Positions 38,029 to 47,361 of a stretch of 64,000 nt of DNA are shown in pieces (positions within the stretch are counted from its first letter, which is position 1; each line of letters opens with the position of its first letter). This DNA is from Burkholderiaceae bacterium (GTDB taxonomy: Bacteria; Pseudomonadota; Gammaproteobacteria; Burkholderiales; Burkholderiaceae_C). The DNA is taken from NCBI GenBank assembly GCA_016790175.1, contig JAEUPI010000040.1, positions 1 to 64,000 on the forward strand, read 5' to 3'. Position numbers and translations under genes: made by a program. The notes beneath the pieces were generated by a model. That model worked only from the letters and a program-made list of their open reading frames with translations. It was not told the origin of the DNA and made no database searches.

Positions 38029-38658
38029 ATGCGCCTGGTGCTGGCGTCCAACAACGCCAAGAAGCTGGTCGAACTCCGCGCATTGATGGCGGGGCTGCCC
38101 GTGGCGCTCGTTGCGCAGGGTGACCTGGCCGTCGGCGAGGCGGCAGAGCCGTTCCACACTTTCGTCGAGAACGCCCTGGCCAAGGCGCGGCACGCCGCGA
38201 CGGCCTCTGGATGTGCGGCGCTGGCAGACGATTCGGGCCTGTGTGTCGATGCGCTCGGCGGAGATCCGGGCGTGGCGTCTGCCCACTATGCCGGGATGGT
38301 GACGATCGTCGGCGAGCGCGAACAGCTGCGCGCGCGGCAGGATGCCGCCAACAACGCGCTGCTGATCGAACGCATGCGGCGCCACGACGATCGGCGTGCT
38401 CGATTCGTCAGCACATTGGTGGCGCTGCGCCATGCCGACGATCCCGAGCCGTTGATTGCGCAGGGACGCTGGGAGCTCGAGGTGCTGCGTGAGCCACGCG
38501 GTCTTGGCGGCTTTGGCTACGACCCGCTGGTGTGGGTGCCGACGCACAGCTGCAGCGTCGCGGAACTGGAGGCGGATGCGAAGAACGCGATCAGCCACCG
38601 GGCGATCGCCGCGCGCCAGATGGTCGTGTTGATGCGCGAGGTTTGGCGCCTTGGCTGA
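38029..38658 (+). CDS. rdgB: XTP/dITP diphosphatase (RdgB/HAM1)
   Basis: 209 residues. LVLASNNAKKLVELRAL and ADDSGLCVDALGGDPGV are the family motifs. It removes non-canonical purine triphosphates (ITP, XTP) from the pool. The rph-rdgB-hemW order is common in betaproteobacteria. Its stop overlaps the TTG start proposed for hemW. Confidence 0.96.
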   Translation: MRLVLASNNAKKLVELRALMAGLPVALVAQGDLAVGEAAEPFHTFVENALAKARHAATASGCAALADDSGLCVDALGGDPGVASAHYAGMVTIVGEREQLRARQDAANNALLIERMRRHDDRRARFVSTLVALRHADDPEPLIAQGRWELEVLREPRGLGGFGYDPLVWVPTHSCSVAELEADAKNAISHRAIAARQMVVLMREVWRLG

Positions 38659-39895
38659 ATCCGGAGCGCGTCCGGCCTACGCGCCGGACGATCCGGCCCG
38701 CCCACCGACAGTGGATGCCTACCTACGGCCCGGCACGCTGAGGCTGGGCGAGATGCCGCCGCTGTCGCTCTACGTGCATCTGCCGTGGTGCCTGGCCAAG
38801 TGTCCGTACTGCGACTTCAACTCCCACGCCATCGCCGACTCCGCCACACTGCCCGAGTCGCGTTATCTCGAGGCGCTGCGCGCCGATCTGGAGGCGGCGC
38901 TGCCGTTTGTCTGGGGGCGGCAGATCGTGAGCGTGTTCATCGGCGGCGGCACGCCGAGCCTCTTCTCGCCGGAAGGCATTGCCAGGCTGCTGAGCGACGC
39001 GCGTGGCCTGCTGCCGCTGGCCCCCGGCTGCGAAGTCACGCTCGAGGCCAACCCGGGCACCTTCGAACGCGACCGGTTTCGCGCCTTTGCCCAGGCGGGC
39101 GTGAACCGGTTGTCGATCGGCGTGCAAAGCTTCGACGACGCGTCGCTGGCGCGAATCGGTCGCGTGCACGATGGCCGACAGGCGCGGGCCGCCGCCGAGA
39201 CTGCGCGCGACGCCTTCGAGCGATTCAATCTCGATCTGATGTACGCATTGCCGGGGCAGGATCTGGACAGTCTGCGCCGTGACCTGCAGGCGGCGCTGTC
39301 GTTCGAACCTCCGCATTTGTCGGTATACCAGCTGACGATCGAGTCGAATACCGCCTTCGCCCGCGATCCACCGGTGCTGCCCGACGACGACAGCGCCAGC
39401 CAGATGCTCGATCTGCTGGTCGAGTCCACCGTGGCCGCCGGCTTGGACCGCTACGAGGTGTCGGCGTTCGCGCGCCCCGGCGCGCGCTGCCAGCACAACC
39501 TGAACTATTGGCATTTCGGCGACTATCTCGGCATCGGCGCCGGCGCGCACAGCAAGCTGAGCTTTCCGCATCGGGTCGTGCGCCAACAGCGCTGGCGCGA
39601 GCCGACGACCTATATCGAACGGGCGCTGGCAGGCCGGGCACTGAGCCAGTCACAGGAAGTGGCACGCGACGCGCTCGCGTTCGAATTCATGCTCAACGCC
39701 CTGCGACTGCGCGGCGGTTTCGAGCTGGCGCTGTTTGGCCAGCGCACCGGGCTGCCGCCGTCGGCCATCGAGCCCGCACTGCGTATCGCGCAGGCGCGTG
39801 GGCTCATCGACCGCGATCTCGCGCGCGTGTGGCCGACCGAGCGCGGCTTCGACTTCCTGTCGGACCTGCAGCAGCTGTTCCTGCCGACGTCTTGA
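38651..39895 (+). CDS. hemW: HemW-like radical SAM protein (heme chaperone / coproporphyrinogen dehydrogenase-like)
   Basis: 414 residues if TTG 38651 is used, which overlaps rdgB by 8 bases; an in-frame ATG at 38753 would shorten it but is less favoured because the extra N-terminus is typical. The radical-SAM cluster motif is C47-x3-C51-x2-C54 (CLAKCPYC), followed by DFNSHA as in HemW. The family acts as a heme chaperone for respiratory enzymes rather than as a true HemN. It closes the kinase-phosphatase-rph-rdgB operon. Confidence 0.92.
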   Translation: MAESGARPAYAPDDPARPPTVDAYLRPGTLRLGEMPPLSLYVHLPWCLAKCPYCDFNSHAIADSATLPESRYLEALRADLEAALPFVWGRQIVSVFIGGGTPSLFSPEGIARLLSDARGLLPLAPGCEVTLEANPGTFERDRFRAFAQAGVNRLSIGVQSFDDASLARIGRVHDGRQARAAAETARDAFERFNLDLMYALPGQDLDSLRRDLQAALSFEPPHLSVYQLTIESNTAFARDPPVLPDDDSASQMLDLLVESTVAAGLDRYEVSAFARPGARCQHNLNYWHFGDYLGIGAGAHSKLSFPHRVVRQQRWREPTTYIERALAGRALSQSQEVARDALAFEFMLNALRLRGGFELALFGQRTGLPPSAIEPALRIAQARGLIDRDLARVWPTERGFDFLSDLQQLFLPTS

Positions 39896-40808
39896 TCGGC
39901 GAGGCGTCGGCTTCGGCCCAGGCCCGGCGGGAACGCTCGAGCTGTTCGAACAGCCAGCCGCGCAGCGCAGCCAATGGGGCCCAGTCATGCAGGTTCTCGG
40001 GATAGACGAGCCAGTACGCGTCGACGCCGTCCTCGGGCAGCGCCAGGGTGGACAGCCGGATCAGGCGTCGCTCGCGCAGGGCGTCGGCGGCCAGCACCTC
40101 GCGCACGAGCGCGATGCCCAGATTCTGCTCGGCCGCCTGCAGCATCAGCCCGGCATCGTTGAAAGTGGCCACCGGATTCACACGTACCCTCAGTCCCGTC
40201 AGCGCAAACCATCGTTCCCACATCGAGGGGCTGCCCAGCAGGGGCTCGTGCGCCAGCGCTTGCGCGTCGGCGCCGAGCAACCGCTGCGCGGCCTGGGGCG
40301 AGCCCACCGGTACCCGCGGCGAATGGATCAGGCGCTCGGCGTGCAGGCCGCGCCACTGGCCAGTGCCCTGACGAAGCGCGGCGTGAAACCCTTCGCGCTG
40401 CAGGTCGACGATCTGCTGCGACGCGTGCAGCTCGATGCCGATGTCCGGATGTCGCGCATGCCAGTCGCCCATGCGCGGCAGCAGCCAGCGCTGCGCAAAG
40501 GACGGCAACACGCTCACGCGCATGCGCTGATGGGCAGCCGCCGCGGCGGCTGCCGCGGAACGCAGGCCGTCGTCGATCTGGTCCAGCGCGGGTTCCACCG
40601 CACGCAGCAACGCGGCACCGGCGGCGTTGAGCACGATGCGCTGTGCACGGCGATCGAACAGCTGCACGCCGAGCTGCGACTCGAGTTGGCGCAGCTGCTG
40701 ACTGACGGCGCTGTGCGTCAGGTGCAGTTCTTCGGCCGCGGCGCGCAGGTTGCCGGTGCGCGCGATGGTGCGGAAAGTGGGCAGGGTCTGCAGCGGAATG
40801 CGAGCCAT
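39804..40808 (-). CDS. LysR-family transcriptional regulator (GcvA-like)
   Basis: 334 residues. The N-terminal winged HTH (TFRTIARTGNLRAAAEELHL, then SAVSQQLRQLE) and the LysR substrate-binding half (LPSFAQRWLLPRMGDW) are clear. The C-terminus runs about 35 residues beyond the usual LysR end in a Ser/Arg/Ala-rich tail that overlaps the 3' end of hemW on the other strand by 92 bases. A divergent DUF1127 gene lies 99 bases upstream and may be its target. Confidence 0.88.
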   Translation of the reverse strand: MARIPLQTLPTFRTIARTGNLRAAAEELHLTHSAVSQQLRQLESQLGVQLFDRRAQRIVLNAAGAALLRAVEPALDQIDDGLRSAAAAAAAAHQRMRVSVLPSFAQRWLLPRMGDWHARHPDIGIELHASQQIVDLQREGFHAALRQGTGQWRGLHAERLIHSPRVPVGSPQAAQRLLGADAQALAHEPLLGSPSMWERWFALTGLRVRVNPVATFNDAGLMLQAAEQNLGIALVREVLAADALRERRLIRLSTLALPEDGVDAYWLVYPENLHDWAPLAALRGWLFEQLERSRRAWAEADASPIKTSAGTAAAGPTGSRSRARSATRARDRGR

Positions 40809-40907
40809 GATGGTCAGTTCTGCTAACCAACTTGCCCAGAATGTATCGCTTTCTTCCGTCGGAGTGGTCAGATAGGCTTCATTCCTTCGACGCCGCGGAG
40901 GCCCGCC

Positions 40908-41186
40908 ATGATTCCGTCCCCGATATCGTCCTCGCTGTACGTTTCGCGACCGGTCTGGTTGCGAGTGGGTCAGGCACTGGCGGCTGGGGCGCGTTCCATG
41001 GCAGAGGCCTGGCCGCAATTCGCGGCACGGCAGGCCGAGCGTCGGCGGCTCGATCAGGAGCGCAGCGCGCTGGGACATCTGAGTCCGCATCTGCTGCGCG
41101 ACCTGGGTGCCAGCCCTGAAGTCATTGCCGAGGCCCATCGGACCGACACGCTGAGGGCGCTGCGGCTGGACGCCCACCGGTTCTAG
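40908..41186 (+). CDS. DUF1127-like small protein
   Basis: 92 residues. The C-terminal LSPHLLRDLGASPE resembles the DUF1127/YjiS motif (LSDRTLRDIGL type). Such short proteins are linked to phosphate, nitrogen and small-RNA responses in alphaproteobacteria, but no role is known here. It is divergent from the LysR gene. Its stop is 1 base from the convergent cheB stop. Confidence 0.75.
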   Translation: MIPSPISSSLYVSRPVWLRVGQALAAGARSMAEAWPQFAARQAERRRLDQERSALGHLSPHLLRDLGASPEVIAEAHRTDTLRALRLDAHRF

Positions 41187-41187
41187 G

Positions 41188-42270
41188 TCAAATGCGGTGC
41201 ATCGAGCCGCCGACCGTGTTGCGCAGGTGGGCCATCACCGCGGCGGCGATGCGGCCGAGCGGCAGCACCTCGTGCGCGGCACCGCGGGCAATGGCCTCGC
41301 GCGGCATGCCGAAGACCACGCAGCTGGCTTCGTCCTGGCAGACGTTGTAGCTGCCGGCATCGCGCATCGCGCGCATGGCTTGTGCGCCGTCGGCGCCCAT
41401 GCCGGTCAGCATGATGCCCACGGCGTTCGGTCCGACCACCTGGGCAGCCGAGCCGAAGAGAACCTCGACCGACGGCTTGTGCCGATTGACCGGCGCGCCG
41501 TCGCGCACCCGTGCCAGGTAGTTTGCCCCTGAGCGCTCCACAGAAAGGTGCAGCCCGCCCGGTGCGAGGTAGGCATGTCCCGGCAGCACGCGTTCGCCGT
41601 CAACCGCTTCCTTCACGCGCAGCTGGCACAGCGAATCGAGCCGCTTGGCGTAGCTCGTCGTGAACCCCGGGGGCATGTGCTGCGTGATCAGCACCGCCGG
41701 CATGTCGGCCGGGAACTCCACGAGCACCTCTTTCGTGGCCTCGGTGCCGCCGGTGGATGCACCGATGAACACCAGCTTTTCGGTTGACACGCGCCCCATC
41801 GGGGGAGCCGCAGGGGCCGCTGCGGCAGTGCCCGGCGCAGGCGCCGCAGCGAGGCGGCGCACGGTGGCGCGCGCCGCGGCGCGGATCTTGTCGGTGATGT
41901 CGTCGGCCAGCCGGTTCAACCCGTCGGCGACGCCGAGCTTGGGCTTGGCGACGAAGTCCACCGCGCCGAGTTCGAGCGCGCGCAACGTCACCTCGGCGCC
42001 GCGTTCGGTGAGCGTGGAGACCATCACCACCGGCATCGGCCGCAACCGCATCAGGCGAGACAGGAAGTCGATGCCGTCCATGCGCGGCATCTCCACGTCC
42101 AACGTGACCACGTCGGGATTCAGGGCGCGAATCATCTCGCGTGCCACGAGCGGGTCGGCCGCCGCGCCGACGCAGGTCATGTCGACCTGGCGGTTGATGA
42201 TCTCCGCCAGCAGCCCTCGCACGAGGGCGGAATCGTCGACGACGACGACGCGGATCTTGGCGGGTGCCAT
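41188..42270 (-). CDS. cheB: Chemotaxis protein-glutamate methylesterase/deamidase CheB
   Basis: 360 residues. The receiver domain has its phospho-acceptor Asp58 ([11 protein letters not shown]) and a Lys in VAKPK. The catalytic domain has Ser in GASTGGTEA, His in TQHMPPGF and Asp in LTGMGADGA. An Ala/Pro linker joins the domains. It demethylates chemoreceptors, opposing CheR. It is last in cheR-cheD-cheB, 18 bases after cheD. Confidence 0.96.
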   Translation of the reverse strand: MAPAKIRVVVVDDSALVRGLLAEIINRQVDMTCVGAAADPLVAREMIRALNPDVVTLDVEMPRMDGIDFLSRLMRLRPMPVVMVSTLTERGAEVTLRALELGAVDFVAKPKLGVADGLNRLADDITDKIRAAARATVRRLAAAPAPGTAAAAPAAPPMGRVSTEKLVFIGASTGGTEATKEVLVEFPADMPAVLITQHMPPGFTTSYAKRLDSLCQLRVKEAVDGERVLPGHAYLAPGGLHLSVERSGANYLARVRDGAPVNRHKPSVEVLFGSAAQVVGPNAVGIMLTGMGADGAQAMRAMRDAGSYNVCQDEASCVVFGMPREAIARGAAHEVLPLGRIAAAVMAHLRNTVGGSMHRI

Positions 42271-42288
42271 GGCCTGCGCCGCGCCCGA

Positions 42289-42948
42289 TCAGAACAGGTC
42301 CACCGTACCGCCGGTCTTGGCCACCGGCGCGGCCTTCTCGGCGGCCGCGCGCTCCTGTGCGATCAGCGCGGAGTCGCTGGTCGTGGCGAGGCGCTTGACC
42401 AGCGCCTTGCCGCTGGCCGGCAGGAAGCAGACCTTGCGGGCATAGACGTCCAGCACATCCTTGCTGACCACCGGGATGCGCTCGGTGCGCAGATAGTCCA
42501 TCACGAACTGGGTGTTGCGTTCGCCGACGTTGATGCTGGTCATCGAGCTGATCACGGAGCCGCCGCCGAACACCTTGGCCTCGAGCATCGAGCGCGAGGC
42601 GCCGCGCTTGAGCATGGTGTTGATCAGCAACTCCATCGCGTACGAGCCGTAGCGGCCGGAGTCGCCGCTGCCTTCGGGCAGCATGAAGTGGTTCATGCCG
42701 CCGATGTGCCGCTCGCGGTCCCACAGACAGGCGGCGATGCACGATCCGAGCGTTGTGACGATCAGCAGATCCTCGTCCGACACATAGAACTCGCCCGGCA
42801 GCACCTTGACGGCGTCGTTGCGGAAGTTGGCGTCCCAGAAGAAGAACGACGCTTCTCCGGGCACACGCGGTGCGGCGCGCAGGCGGTCGAGCCGGGCGCT
42901 GCGCGTCAGCGGGGCACTCGCGACCGGGGTGACGATGGGCGTGGCCAT
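42289..42948 (-). CDS. cheD: Chemoreceptor glutamine deamidase CheD
   Basis: 219 residues. The catalytic Cys lies in TTLGSCIAACLWD and the His in GGMNHFMLP, the CheD active-site pattern. It deamidates receptor glutamines and can bind CheC-type proteins. It starts 3 bases after the cheR stop and is followed by cheB. Confidence 0.96.
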   Translation of the reverse strand: MATPIVTPVASAPLTRSARLDRLRAAPRVPGEASFFFWDANFRNDAVKVLPGEFYVSDEDLLIVTTLGSCIAACLWDRERHIGGMNHFMLPEGSGDSGRYGSYAMELLINTMLKRGASRSMLEAKVFGGGSVISSMTSINVGERNTQFVMDYLRTERIPVVSKDVLDVYARKVCFLPASGKALVKRLATTSDSALIAQERAAAEKAAPVAKTGGTVDLF

Positions 42949-42951
42949 GGG

Positions 42952-43809
42952 TCAGACTTTCGTGTAGATCGTCTTGCCGCGCAGCAGGAACAGGTCGCGG
43001 GAATCGGTGAAGTTCTCCGAATGCCCCACGTACAGGAGCCCCGGATCGCGCATGACGGCGTGCATGCGTTGCAGCACGCGGCGTTGGGTCGGTCCGTCGA
43101 AGTAGATCATCACGTTGCGACAGAAGACGATGTCGAACGGCGCGCCGAGATCCCAGTGGTTGCCGATCAAATTCAGCGGTACGAAGCGGATGCGCCGCGC
43201 CAGGTCCGGACGCACGCGGATTCGGCCTTTGTTGCTGCCCTTGCCACGCAGGAAGTGCCGCTTCAGCCGCTCGGGCGACAGGCCGCGGGCCTGCATGTCG
43301 TAGACCGCGCGCTCGGCAGTGGCCAGCACCGTGGTGTCGATGTCGCTCGCCACGATCTCCACCTGGGCGACGGCGCCCAGGGTCTCCTCGACGACCATGG
43401 CGATCGAGTAGGGCTCCTCGCCGGTGGACGCCGCGGAACACCAGATGCGGATGTCGCGTCGGTTCAGCTGGCGCAGATCGTTCGCCAGGCACTCGAAGTG
43501 GTGCGCCTCGCGGAAGAACGAGGTCAGGTTGGTCGTCAGTCCGTTGACGAACTGCTGCCACTCGGCCTGTGCATTCGCGTCGCCCGACTGCAGCCATGCC
43601 AGGTAGTCGGCGAACGATCGATGGCCTGTCTCGCGCAGGCGGCGCGCGAGCCGGCTGTAGACCATGGCATGCTTGCCGTCGTGCAGGTGGATGCCGGCGT
43701 GCGCGTAGATCAGCTGCCGAACCCGCTCGAAATCCTTCTGCGAGAACGCAAACTCCTGCTCGGTGGCCAGGGCGAGTTCGGCAGGTGCGCGGAGAGCGGC
43801 GGCGGTCAT
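42952..43809 (-). CDS. cheR: Chemotaxis protein methyltransferase CheR
   Basis: 285 residues from ATG 43809; an upstream ATG would add 14 residues of weak quality. The SAM-binding segment (IWCSAASTGEEPYSIAMV), FDIVFCRNVMIYFD and GLLYVGHSENF are typical. It methylates receptor glutamates. It heads the cheR-cheD-cheB unit, divergent to a GGDEF gene. The rest of a chemotaxis or flagellar cluster is not in the window. Confidence 0.95.
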   Translation of the reverse strand: MTAAALRAPAELALATEQEFAFSQKDFERVRQLIYAHAGIHLHDGKHAMVYSRLARRLRETGHRSFADYLAWLQSGDANAQAEWQQFVNGLTTNLTSFFREAHHFECLANDLRQLNRRDIRIWCSAASTGEEPYSIAMVVEETLGAVAQVEIVASDIDTTVLATAERAVYDMQARGLSPERLKRHFLRGKGSNKGRIRVRPDLARRIRFVPLNLIGNHWDLGAPFDIVFCRNVMIYFDGPTQRRVLQRMHAVMRDPGLLYVGHSENFTDSRDLFLLRGKTIYTKV

Positions 43810-43976
43810 CTCGGTTCGACGGTCTTGGGGCAGCGCATGACACAAGGCCATGCGGCGAACCCTGCTGTGGCCAACGATCTTGCCGCTGATGTGCGCGCCG
43901 CGGCAGGGGAGTTGAGGGGCGAAACGGGCGCAATTTGCCGGCCCGACCGTCGAGGGGCCGCTGCTAGACTGGTCTG

Positions 43977-44735
43977 GTGCCGGCGTGGGATGACCGGCGC
44001 TTTGTTTCACCCACCTTGGACCCCCGCGCACCAGACCCGCATCGACAGACCCTGCAGCTCGACACGGCCCTGCAACTGCTGAAAGCCAGCGGCCAAGCCG
44101 GGCCCGATGGCGAGCCGGGGAGCGATCGCTGGCTGCAGGGCCTGATCGACGCGCTGGTGGATCTTTCCAGCCGCGATGCGCTCACCGGCTTGGCCAACCG
44201 CCGCAGCTTCGAGCTGGCGCTGACGCGCGAGATCGATCGCGTGGCACGTTCGGGCGAACCGGCGTTGCTGCTCGTGCTCGACATCGACCACTTCAAGCGC
44301 GTGAACGACACCTACGGGCATGCCTCGGGCGACCTGGTGATCCGCAGCGTGGGTCGCACGCTGCAAGACACGGTGCGGCCGATGGATCTGGTGGCCCGCG
44401 TCGGTGGCGAGGAGTATGCGATCCTGTTGCCCAACTGCCCGGCCGCCTTCGGCCCGCAAGTGGCCGAGCGCATCCGTGCCTGCGTGGCCGGCACGCGCGT
44501 GGAGACGCCGTCGGGCCAGACCCTTGGCGTCACGGTCAGCATCGGCGGCGCGTTCGCGCCGCAATGGGTGCGCACGACACCGACGCTGTGGCTGGAGCGT
44601 GCCGATCTGCAGCTGTACCAGGCCAAGGACGAGGGGCGCGATCGCTGCTGCCTGGAGCCGGCGGCCGTATCGCAGGTGAGTGCCGAGGAGAAGGGCTTGT
44701 TGTTCGCGACCTCGCAGTTCCAGGAGCTCCTATGA
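43977..44735 (+). CDS. Diguanylate cyclase (GGDEF)
   Basis: 252 residues from GTG 43977. A short, non-membrane N-terminus (about 60 residues) is followed by GGDEF with GGEEY at 143-147 and an I-site RPMD at 134-137, so it should be active and feedback-inhibited. It is translationally coupled (ATGA) to the MinD-like ATPase. It lies opposite the che genes, which fits a role in motility control. Confidence 0.9.
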   Translation: MPAWDDRRFVSPTLDPRAPDPHRQTLQLDTALQLLKASGQAGPDGEPGSDRWLQGLIDALVDLSSRDALTGLANRRSFELALTREIDRVARSGEPALLLVLDIDHFKRVNDTYGHASGDLVIRSVGRTLQDTVRPMDLVARVGGEEYAILLPNCPAAFGPQVAERIRACVAGTRVETPSGQTLGVTVSIGGAFAPQWVRTTPTLWLERADLQLYQAKDEGRDRCCLEPAAVSQVSAEEKGLLFATSQFQELL

Positions 44736-45508
44736 ACGCGCCGGGCCGTACCCACGCGCGCATCACCGCCGTCACCAGCGGCAAGGGAGGCGTCGGCAAG
44801 ACCTTCGTCTCCGCCAATCTTGCGGCCGCATTGGCGCGGCAGGGCGAGCGTGTGCTCGTGCTCGACGCCGACCTCGGTCTGGCGAATCTGGACGTGGTAC
44901 TCAACCTCGCGCCCAAGCTGACGCTGCACGATGTGTTCACCGGCAAGGCACCGCTGGACGAGGCAATCCTGCCGGCACCGGGCGGCTTTTCGGTGCTGCT
45001 GGCGGGTTCGGGCATGATCGAGTATTCGCGGCTGACGCCCGACGTGCGCGACAAGCTGCAGGACGTGATCGACCGGATACGCCCACGCTACGACCATGTG
45101 CTGCTCGACACCGGCGCCGGCATTTCGGATGTGGTGCTCTACACGGTCTCGCTGGCCGACGATGTGCTGATCGTGGCCACGCCCGAACCGACGTCGCTGA
45201 CCGATGCCTATGCAACGATCAAGTTGCTCGCCGGCAGCCAACCGGCGCGCACGATGCACCTGCTGGCCAACCAGACGCGTCGACATGGTGAAGGACGTGC
45301 CGTGTGCCATCAACTGCAGCAGGTGATCGACCGCTACGTGAACCCCACGCTGCCGCGGCCGATGCAGCTGGACTTCGTCGGCGATGTGCCGTACGACACC
45401 GCCGTGCGCGACGCCGTGCGACAGCGCCAGCTGTTGCTCGACGTGTTGCCGGGCTGCCCGGCTGCACAGGCGATCGTGGCCGCCGCGAGCCGGCTCGTCG
45501 CGCGCTGA
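44732..45508 (+). CDS. MinD/ParA-family ATPase (FlhG/FleN-like)
   Basis: 258 residues. The deviant Walker A (TSGKGGVGKTFVSANLAAAL), switch II (LLDTGAGISD) and C-terminal fold resemble FlhG/FleN/YlxH, which limit flagellar number. However, the usual partner flhF is not adjacent. It follows the GGDEF gene with a 4-base overlap, linking c-di-GMP and flagellar placement. The symbol is withheld because the family has several roles. Confidence 0.85.
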   Translation: MNAPGRTHARITAVTSGKGGVGKTFVSANLAAALARQGERVLVLDADLGLANLDVVLNLAPKLTLHDVFTGKAPLDEAILPAPGGFSVLLAGSGMIEYSRLTPDVRDKLQDVIDRIRPRYDHVLLDTGAGISDVVLYTVSLADDVLIVATPEPTSLTDAYATIKLLAGSQPARTMHLLANQTRRHGEGRAVCHQLQQVIDRYVNPTLPRPMQLDFVGDVPYDTAVRDAVRQRQLLLDVLPGCPAAQAIVAAASRLVAR

Positions 45509-45513
45509 ACGCG

Positions 45514-45906
45514 ATGGCCGACCCGGAGATCACGCCGTTCGAACGGCTCGGAGGCGAGGCCGGCGTGCGGCGACTGGTCGACCGGTTCTACGACCTGATG
45601 GAACTGGAGGGTGCCTATGCCGAACTGCGCGCCCTTCATCCCACGCCGCTCGACGGTTCGCGCGACAAGCTGTACTGGTTCCTCTGCGGCTGGCTGGGCG
45701 GCCCCAATCACTACATCGAGCGGTTCGGTCATCCCATGCTTCGCGCGCGGCACCTGCCCTATGCCATCGGCAACCGCGCCCGCGACCAGTGGATGGCCTG
45801 CATGGACCAGGCGATGCACGAGGTCGGCGTGCCCGACGATCTTCTGGCCGGCCTGACACAGGCCTTCCAGGGCACGGCCGACTGGATGCGCAACCGGCCC
45901 GATTGA
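45514..45906 (+). CDS. Group II truncated hemoglobin
   Basis: 130 residues. FERLGGEAGVRRLVDRFYDLM at the start, then YWFLCGWLGGPNHYIERFGHPMLR with the proximal-side helix, is the TrHbO (group II) pattern. It is likely an oxygen- or NO-binding protein. It starts 5 bases after the MinD-like gene, so it is probably co-transcribed with the motility pair. Confidence 0.9.
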   Translation: MADPEITPFERLGGEAGVRRLVDRFYDLMELEGAYAELRALHPTPLDGSRDKLYWFLCGWLGGPNHYIERFGHPMLRARHLPYAIGNRARDQWMACMDQAMHEVGVPDDLLAGLTQAFQGTADWMRNRPD

Positions 45907-45942
45907 GCGGCTGGGTCGGCGACTCGGTCTTCGATTGCGGCC

Positions 45943-46605
45943 TCAGCGCGCGGCGCCGTTGCGCGGGGCCAGCAGCACCAGCAGCGCCCCGGCGCCGCCT
46001 TGCGGGCCGCTGGCCTGCGCGAACGCGATCACCTCGGCGCGCTGTGCGAGCCAGCGCTGCACCTTGGCCTTGAGCACCGGCTGGCGGCCCGGTGAGCCGT
46101 GCCCCTTGCCGTGAACGATGCGCACGCAGCGCACACCGCGTCGGTGCGATTCGCGCAGGAAGACCACGAGCTCGTCGCGCGCGGCCTCGCGCGTCAGACC
46201 GTGCAGGTCGAGTTCGCCCTGCAGCGCCCAGGTGCCTCGGCGCAGACGCGCCAGCACATCGGCACCGATGCCGGGCCGGCGAAAGCTCAACCCATCGTCG
46301 GTGAGCAGCAGCGACTCGACGTCGACTTCGTCGGACAGCGCTTCGCGCATCGCGCGCTGCTCGTCGAGCTCGCGCTGGCGCGGAACCGCAGGTGGCCGTT
46401 CGCGCACGATCTCGGCCTTGCGCCGGGCTCGCAGCGCGCGCACCGGGCCGACGCTGCGCGCGAACAGATTGCCATCGTCGGCCGCCAGCTCGCCGGGCGG
46501 CGTTGCCTGAGCCGCGGATTTGGCCACGCGTTCGGCCGCGGCGTCGGCCGACCGACGCAGCTGCTCGCGCAAGGACTGCAGCTGGGCCAACGACCGGGCG
46601 TTCAC
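45943..46605 (-). CDS. Smr (small MutS-related) domain protein
   Basis: 220 residues from GTG 46605, whose TGA overlaps the radC stop (GTGA). A basic, helical N-terminal half leads to the Smr domain ([19 protein letters not shown] and [10 protein letters not shown]), a DNA- or RNA-endonuclease fold. Known members act in branched-DNA processing or ribosome rescue. Coupling to radC suggests a DNA-related role but does not prove it. Confidence 0.87.
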   Translation of the reverse strand: MNARSLAQLQSLREQLRRSADAAAERVAKSAAQATPPGELAADDGNLFARSVGPVRALRARRKAEIVRERPPAVPRQRELDEQRAMREALSDEVDVESLLLTDDGLSFRRPGIGADVLARLRRGTWALQGELDLHGLTREAARDELVVFLRESHRRGVRCVRIVHGKGHGSPGRQPVLKAKVQRWLAQRAEVIAFAQASGPQGGAGALLVLLAPRNGAAR

Positions 46606-47276
46606 AAAAGCCCTCGTTCGGCAAACGAGACCACCTGACCCCGGCCGACCACCAGATGGTCGAGCACGCGCACGTCCACCAGCTGCAGCGCGGACTTCAG
46701 CGACTGCGTCAGGAACTCGTCGGCACGCGAGGGTTCGGCCGCGCCCGAGGGGTGGTTGTGCGCCAGGATCACCGCGCCGGCATTGAGTTCGAGCGCCCGG
46801 CGCACCACCTCGCGCGGATAGACGCTCGTCTGCGTCAGCGTGCCGCGGAACATCTCGTCGTGCTGCAGCAGCCGGTGCTGGCTGTCGAGAAAAAGCACCG
46901 AGAACACCTCGTGGGGCAGCGCGCCAAGGGCCAGCGACACGAACTGCTTCACCGCAGCCGGCGCGTCGAACACCGGTGCCTCGGCGAGGCGTTGCGCGAG
47001 TGCGCGGCGCGCGATCTCGATCACGGCCGTCAATTCGGCGCGCTTGGCCGGGCCCAGGCCCTTGACCCTGCCCAGCGCGGCGGCATCGGCATGCACCAGC
47101 CCGGCCCAGCCGTTGAACTCTCGCAGCACCGTCTCGGCCAGCGACAACACGCCCTGGCCCGGCAGACCGGTGCGCAGCAGCAACGCGAGCAGCTCCACGT
47201 CGGCGAGGGCCTGTGGCCCCTGCGCCAGCAGCTTCTCGCGCGGTCGAGCCGCGGCGGGCAGGGACTTGATCGACAT
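46602..47276 (-). CDS. radC: RadC family protein (JAMM/MPN+ domain)
   Basis: 224 residues. An HhH-like region precedes the JAMM metal site ([15 protein letters not shown]). RadC is widespread but its early link to DNA repair is doubtful; its fold is that of a metalloprotease or deubiquitinase. It is translationally coupled to the Smr gene and divergent to fkpB. Confidence 0.93.
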   Translation of the reverse strand: MSIKSLPAAARPREKLLAQGPQALADVELLALLLRTGLPGQGVLSLAETVLREFNGWAGLVHADAAALGRVKGLGPAKRAELTAVIEIARRALAQRLAEAPVFDAPAAVKQFVSLALGALPHEVFSVLFLDSQHRLLQHDEMFRGTLTQTSVYPREVVRRALELNAGAVILAHNHPSGAAEPSRADEFLTQSLKSALQLVDVRVLDHLVVGRGQVVSFAERGLL

Positions 47277-47361
47277 GCAACGGACCCCGACAGGCTGCGG
47301 CCGCCCGGCAGGGGCGGCACGTAGAATCGCACACAGTCTATTCGCAGCTGCGCACACGCCG

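Noticed and set aside
47322..47327. TAGAAT as promoter for fkpB-ispH
   Set aside because: No matching -35 box at proper spacing, so it is not listed as a feature.
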